A DNA stretch of 64,000 nucleotides from Branchiibius hedensis (lineage in GTDB: Bacteria > Actinomycetota > Actinomycetes > Actinomycetales > Dermatophilaceae), in the NCBI RefSeq assembly GCF_900108585.1, contig NZ_UESZ01000002.1, positions 62,001 through 126,000 of the forward strand, given 5' to 3'. The notes below the pieces were generated by a model. It ran no database searches. It worked only from the letters and a program-made list of their open reading frames with translations, and was not told the origin of the DNA. This document shows, one piece after another, positions 62,640 to 64,000 of the stretch (positions are counted from its first letter, which is position 1; the number at the start of each line of letters is the position of its first letter). The position numbers were made by a program, and so were the translations under genes.

Positions 62640-63073
62640 TGAGACAACGCAACCTCCACCAGATGGGCCGCGACCGCGGATCCGTGAGCATCTTCATGGC
62701 CTCCGCAGCCTTCGTGATGATCGTGCTCGTCGGCCTCGCAGTCGACCTCGGCGGTCAAGTCGCCGCACAGCAGCGCGCCCGAGACGTCGCCGCACAAGCG
62801 GCCGATCGGGTGGGAGCAGGTCCTCGGTGGTCCCGCGGTGAACGGCCAAGGCGCCCAGATCGACACCGCGGCCGCAGCCTCGGCCGCGCGCTCCTACCTA
62901 TCGACAGCGGAGTGAGCGGCACGGCGACCATCCAAGGGAACGACACCCTGGTCGTTACGACATCCGCGAACTACCAGACGAAGTTCTTGTCGATCATCGG
63001 GATCGGAAGCTTGCACGTCACCGGACACAGCAGTGCGCGGCTCATCCGCGCACAGAACGGAGCACCCCGATGA
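62639..63073 (+). CDS. TadG-like protein with two compensating frameshifts
   Basis: The open frame gives 144 residues. DRGSVSIFMASAAFVMIVLV and GLAVDLGGQVAAQQRARDVA form the N-terminal TadG/pilus-assembly helix. Residues about 55-92 are Arg/Pro-rich and unlike the family, while the +1 frame there reads WEQVLGGPAVNGQGAQIDT and AAASAARSYLSTA, as expected. The original frame then resumes with VSGTATIQGNDTLVVT. One added and one lost base, near 62795 and 62912, would explain this. Confidence 0.68.
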   Translation: MRQRNLHQMGRDRGSVSIFMASAAFVMIVLVGLAVDLGGQVAAQQRARDVAAQAADRVGAGPRWSRGERPRRPDRHRGRSLGRALLPIDSGVSGTATIQGNDTLVVTTSANYQTKFLSIIGIGSLHVTGHSSARLIRAQNGAPR

Positions 63074-64000
63074 GAGGCATCCGAGCCGACTTGCTGGCCT
63101 GTTCGCCAGCTGTTGATCCTGGGCATTGTCGTTGGGCTGCCTCTGGTTCTCCTTGCCGTCGGCGCCAACCCGACCCACTCTCGATGCCGAGCATCGATGG
63201 GATCCGGACAGCGCTCACCAACCCGACGACGGAACCCTGGCGTTGTCGGCGATCAAGGTGATCGCCTGGGCAGCATGGGCGTTCCTCACCCTGTCGATCG
63301 TGCTCGAGATCAGTGCGCGCGTCCGAGGGGTCCGGGCCCCTCGCCTGCCCGGTATGCGCATGCCGCAGTCGGCAGCGAAGGGCTTGGTCGGCACCGCCAT
63401 CCTGCTGTTCGCGGCCTCCCCGATCGTCGCCCAGACAGCCTCCGCCGCGACACTGCCGACTGCGCAAGTCAGCACCGTCAGTGCCACCGCCCAGCCGGGG
63501 ACTAGTACGTTGGCCGCCCCAGCACCAAGCAGCAAGGCCAGCCCCGCGCGCGCCTCAGCCCCCACAACCAAACACACCGTGCAACCAGGGGAGACCCTCT
63601 GGTCGATCGCGCGCGACCACCTGGGAGCAGGGGAGAGGTACACCGAGATCGCGGCGCTGAACCACGACCTGCTCGGCGGAAGGCCAGGCTTCCTCAAGAC
63701 GGGCTGGGTACTGAACGTGCCCGCGCCACCCGCACCGATCTCCAGCACGACCTCCCCGGCGCCCGCCGAACACACCGTGACCGTCCAGGCCGGACAAACC
63801 CTGTCCGGCATCGCACAGAAGGAACTGGGGAACCCGAATCGGTTCTCAGAGATCGCCGACGCGTCGAAAAACATCACCCAGCCCGGCGGGCTGCACCTGA
63901 CCAATCCGAACCGGATCAATGCGGGCTGGACGCTCGTGATCCCGCAGCCAAGCCGGTCAACCACGCCGCGGCGAAACCCCCGACCGCCAAGCCCACCCCA
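63070..64000 (+). CDS. LysM-repeat membrane protein, partial and frameshifted
   Basis: The gene runs off the window. Coding-like text moves through three frames: MRGIRADLLA, then LLILGIVVGLPLVLLAVGAN (a membrane segment), then MPSIDGIRTALTNP, then from about 63225 DDGTLALSAIKVIAWAAWA. After that the frame stays open to the end, with a second membrane segment, a Ser/Ala/Pro linker and two LysM domains (HTVQPGETLWSIARDHLG; TVTVQAGQTLSGIAQKELG). LysM binds peptidoglycan. In related loci this gene type follows the Tad genes and may link the machine to the wall. Confidence 0.7.

Noticed and set aside
1-64000. CRISPR array, rRNA or tRNA genes
   Set aside because: I saw no regularly spaced direct repeats and no recognisable tRNA or rRNA sequence by eye; a tRNA scan would be needed to exclude a tRNA attachment site.

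Overview
The window is high-GC DNA with actinomycete gene style: many ATGA/GTGA start-stop overlaps, GTG and TTG starts, leaderless-looking genes and actinobacterial families such as DUF4192 and an OtrA-like ribosome protection protein. I infer an actinomycete accessory replicon or integrative element. I cannot name the genus.

Region 1 (1-2.45 kb) is an edge zone. It holds an intact MFS exporter, a truncated IS630-type transposase and, on the other strand, the decayed remains of a second MFS exporter related to the intact one.

Region 2 (2.47-33.99 kb) is a hybrid NRPS/PKS biosynthetic cluster. Everything lies on the minus strand except one plus-strand gene for a TetM/OtrA-like ribosome protection protein, the likely self-resistance gene. 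In transcription order the main operon encodes a lysine 2,3-aminomutase-type radical SAM enzyme, an NRPS (T-C-A-T, with an apparent frameshift), an AT-less PKS (KS-ACP), an AT-less PKS (KS-KR-ACP), a discrete acyltransferase, an NRPS (C-T-E), a free carrier protein, an ATP-grasp ligase, a stand-alone A domain, an alpha/beta-hydrolase-like protein, a methyltransferase, a thioesterase-T fusion, a cysteine-type A domain interrupted by a methyltransferase, a type II thioesterase, a PPTase and a flavoprotein oxidase. Beyond the resistance gene lie a HAD phosphatase, a Rossmann dehydrogenase-like protein and a second ATP-grasp enzyme. Hand-read specificity codes suggest an ornithine/lysine-like unit and a cysteine unit, so the product may be a basic peptide-polyketide with a beta-lysine-type residue and a methylated cysteine that acts on the ribosome.

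Region 3 (34-54.8 kb) looks like the backbone of a plasmid or integrative element. It has a decayed nuclease-like ORF, many small conserved-looking hypothetical genes in overlapping operons, a DUF4192 protein, an XRE/nucleotidyltransferase toxin-antitoxin-like pair, an HTH protein, a secreted thermonuclease-like protein, a degenerate M48-like membrane protein, a replication/primase-like protein, ParA with a small partner, a two-HTH regulator, a PAS/GAF-like protein and an SDR. A palindrome, GCACTAGTGC, recurs in three intergenic regions about 9 kb apart.

Region 4 (54.9-64 kb) is a Tad/Flp-type pilus locus: lipoprotein, secreted PKD-like protein, CpaB, TadZ, TadA, TadB, TadC, Flp pilin, two TadE-like pseudopilins, a TadG-like protein and a LysM protein cut by the window end. 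TadC, the TadG-like gene and the LysM gene carry apparent single-base indels, as does the NRPS. These mean either decay of the element or base-level errors in the sequence.
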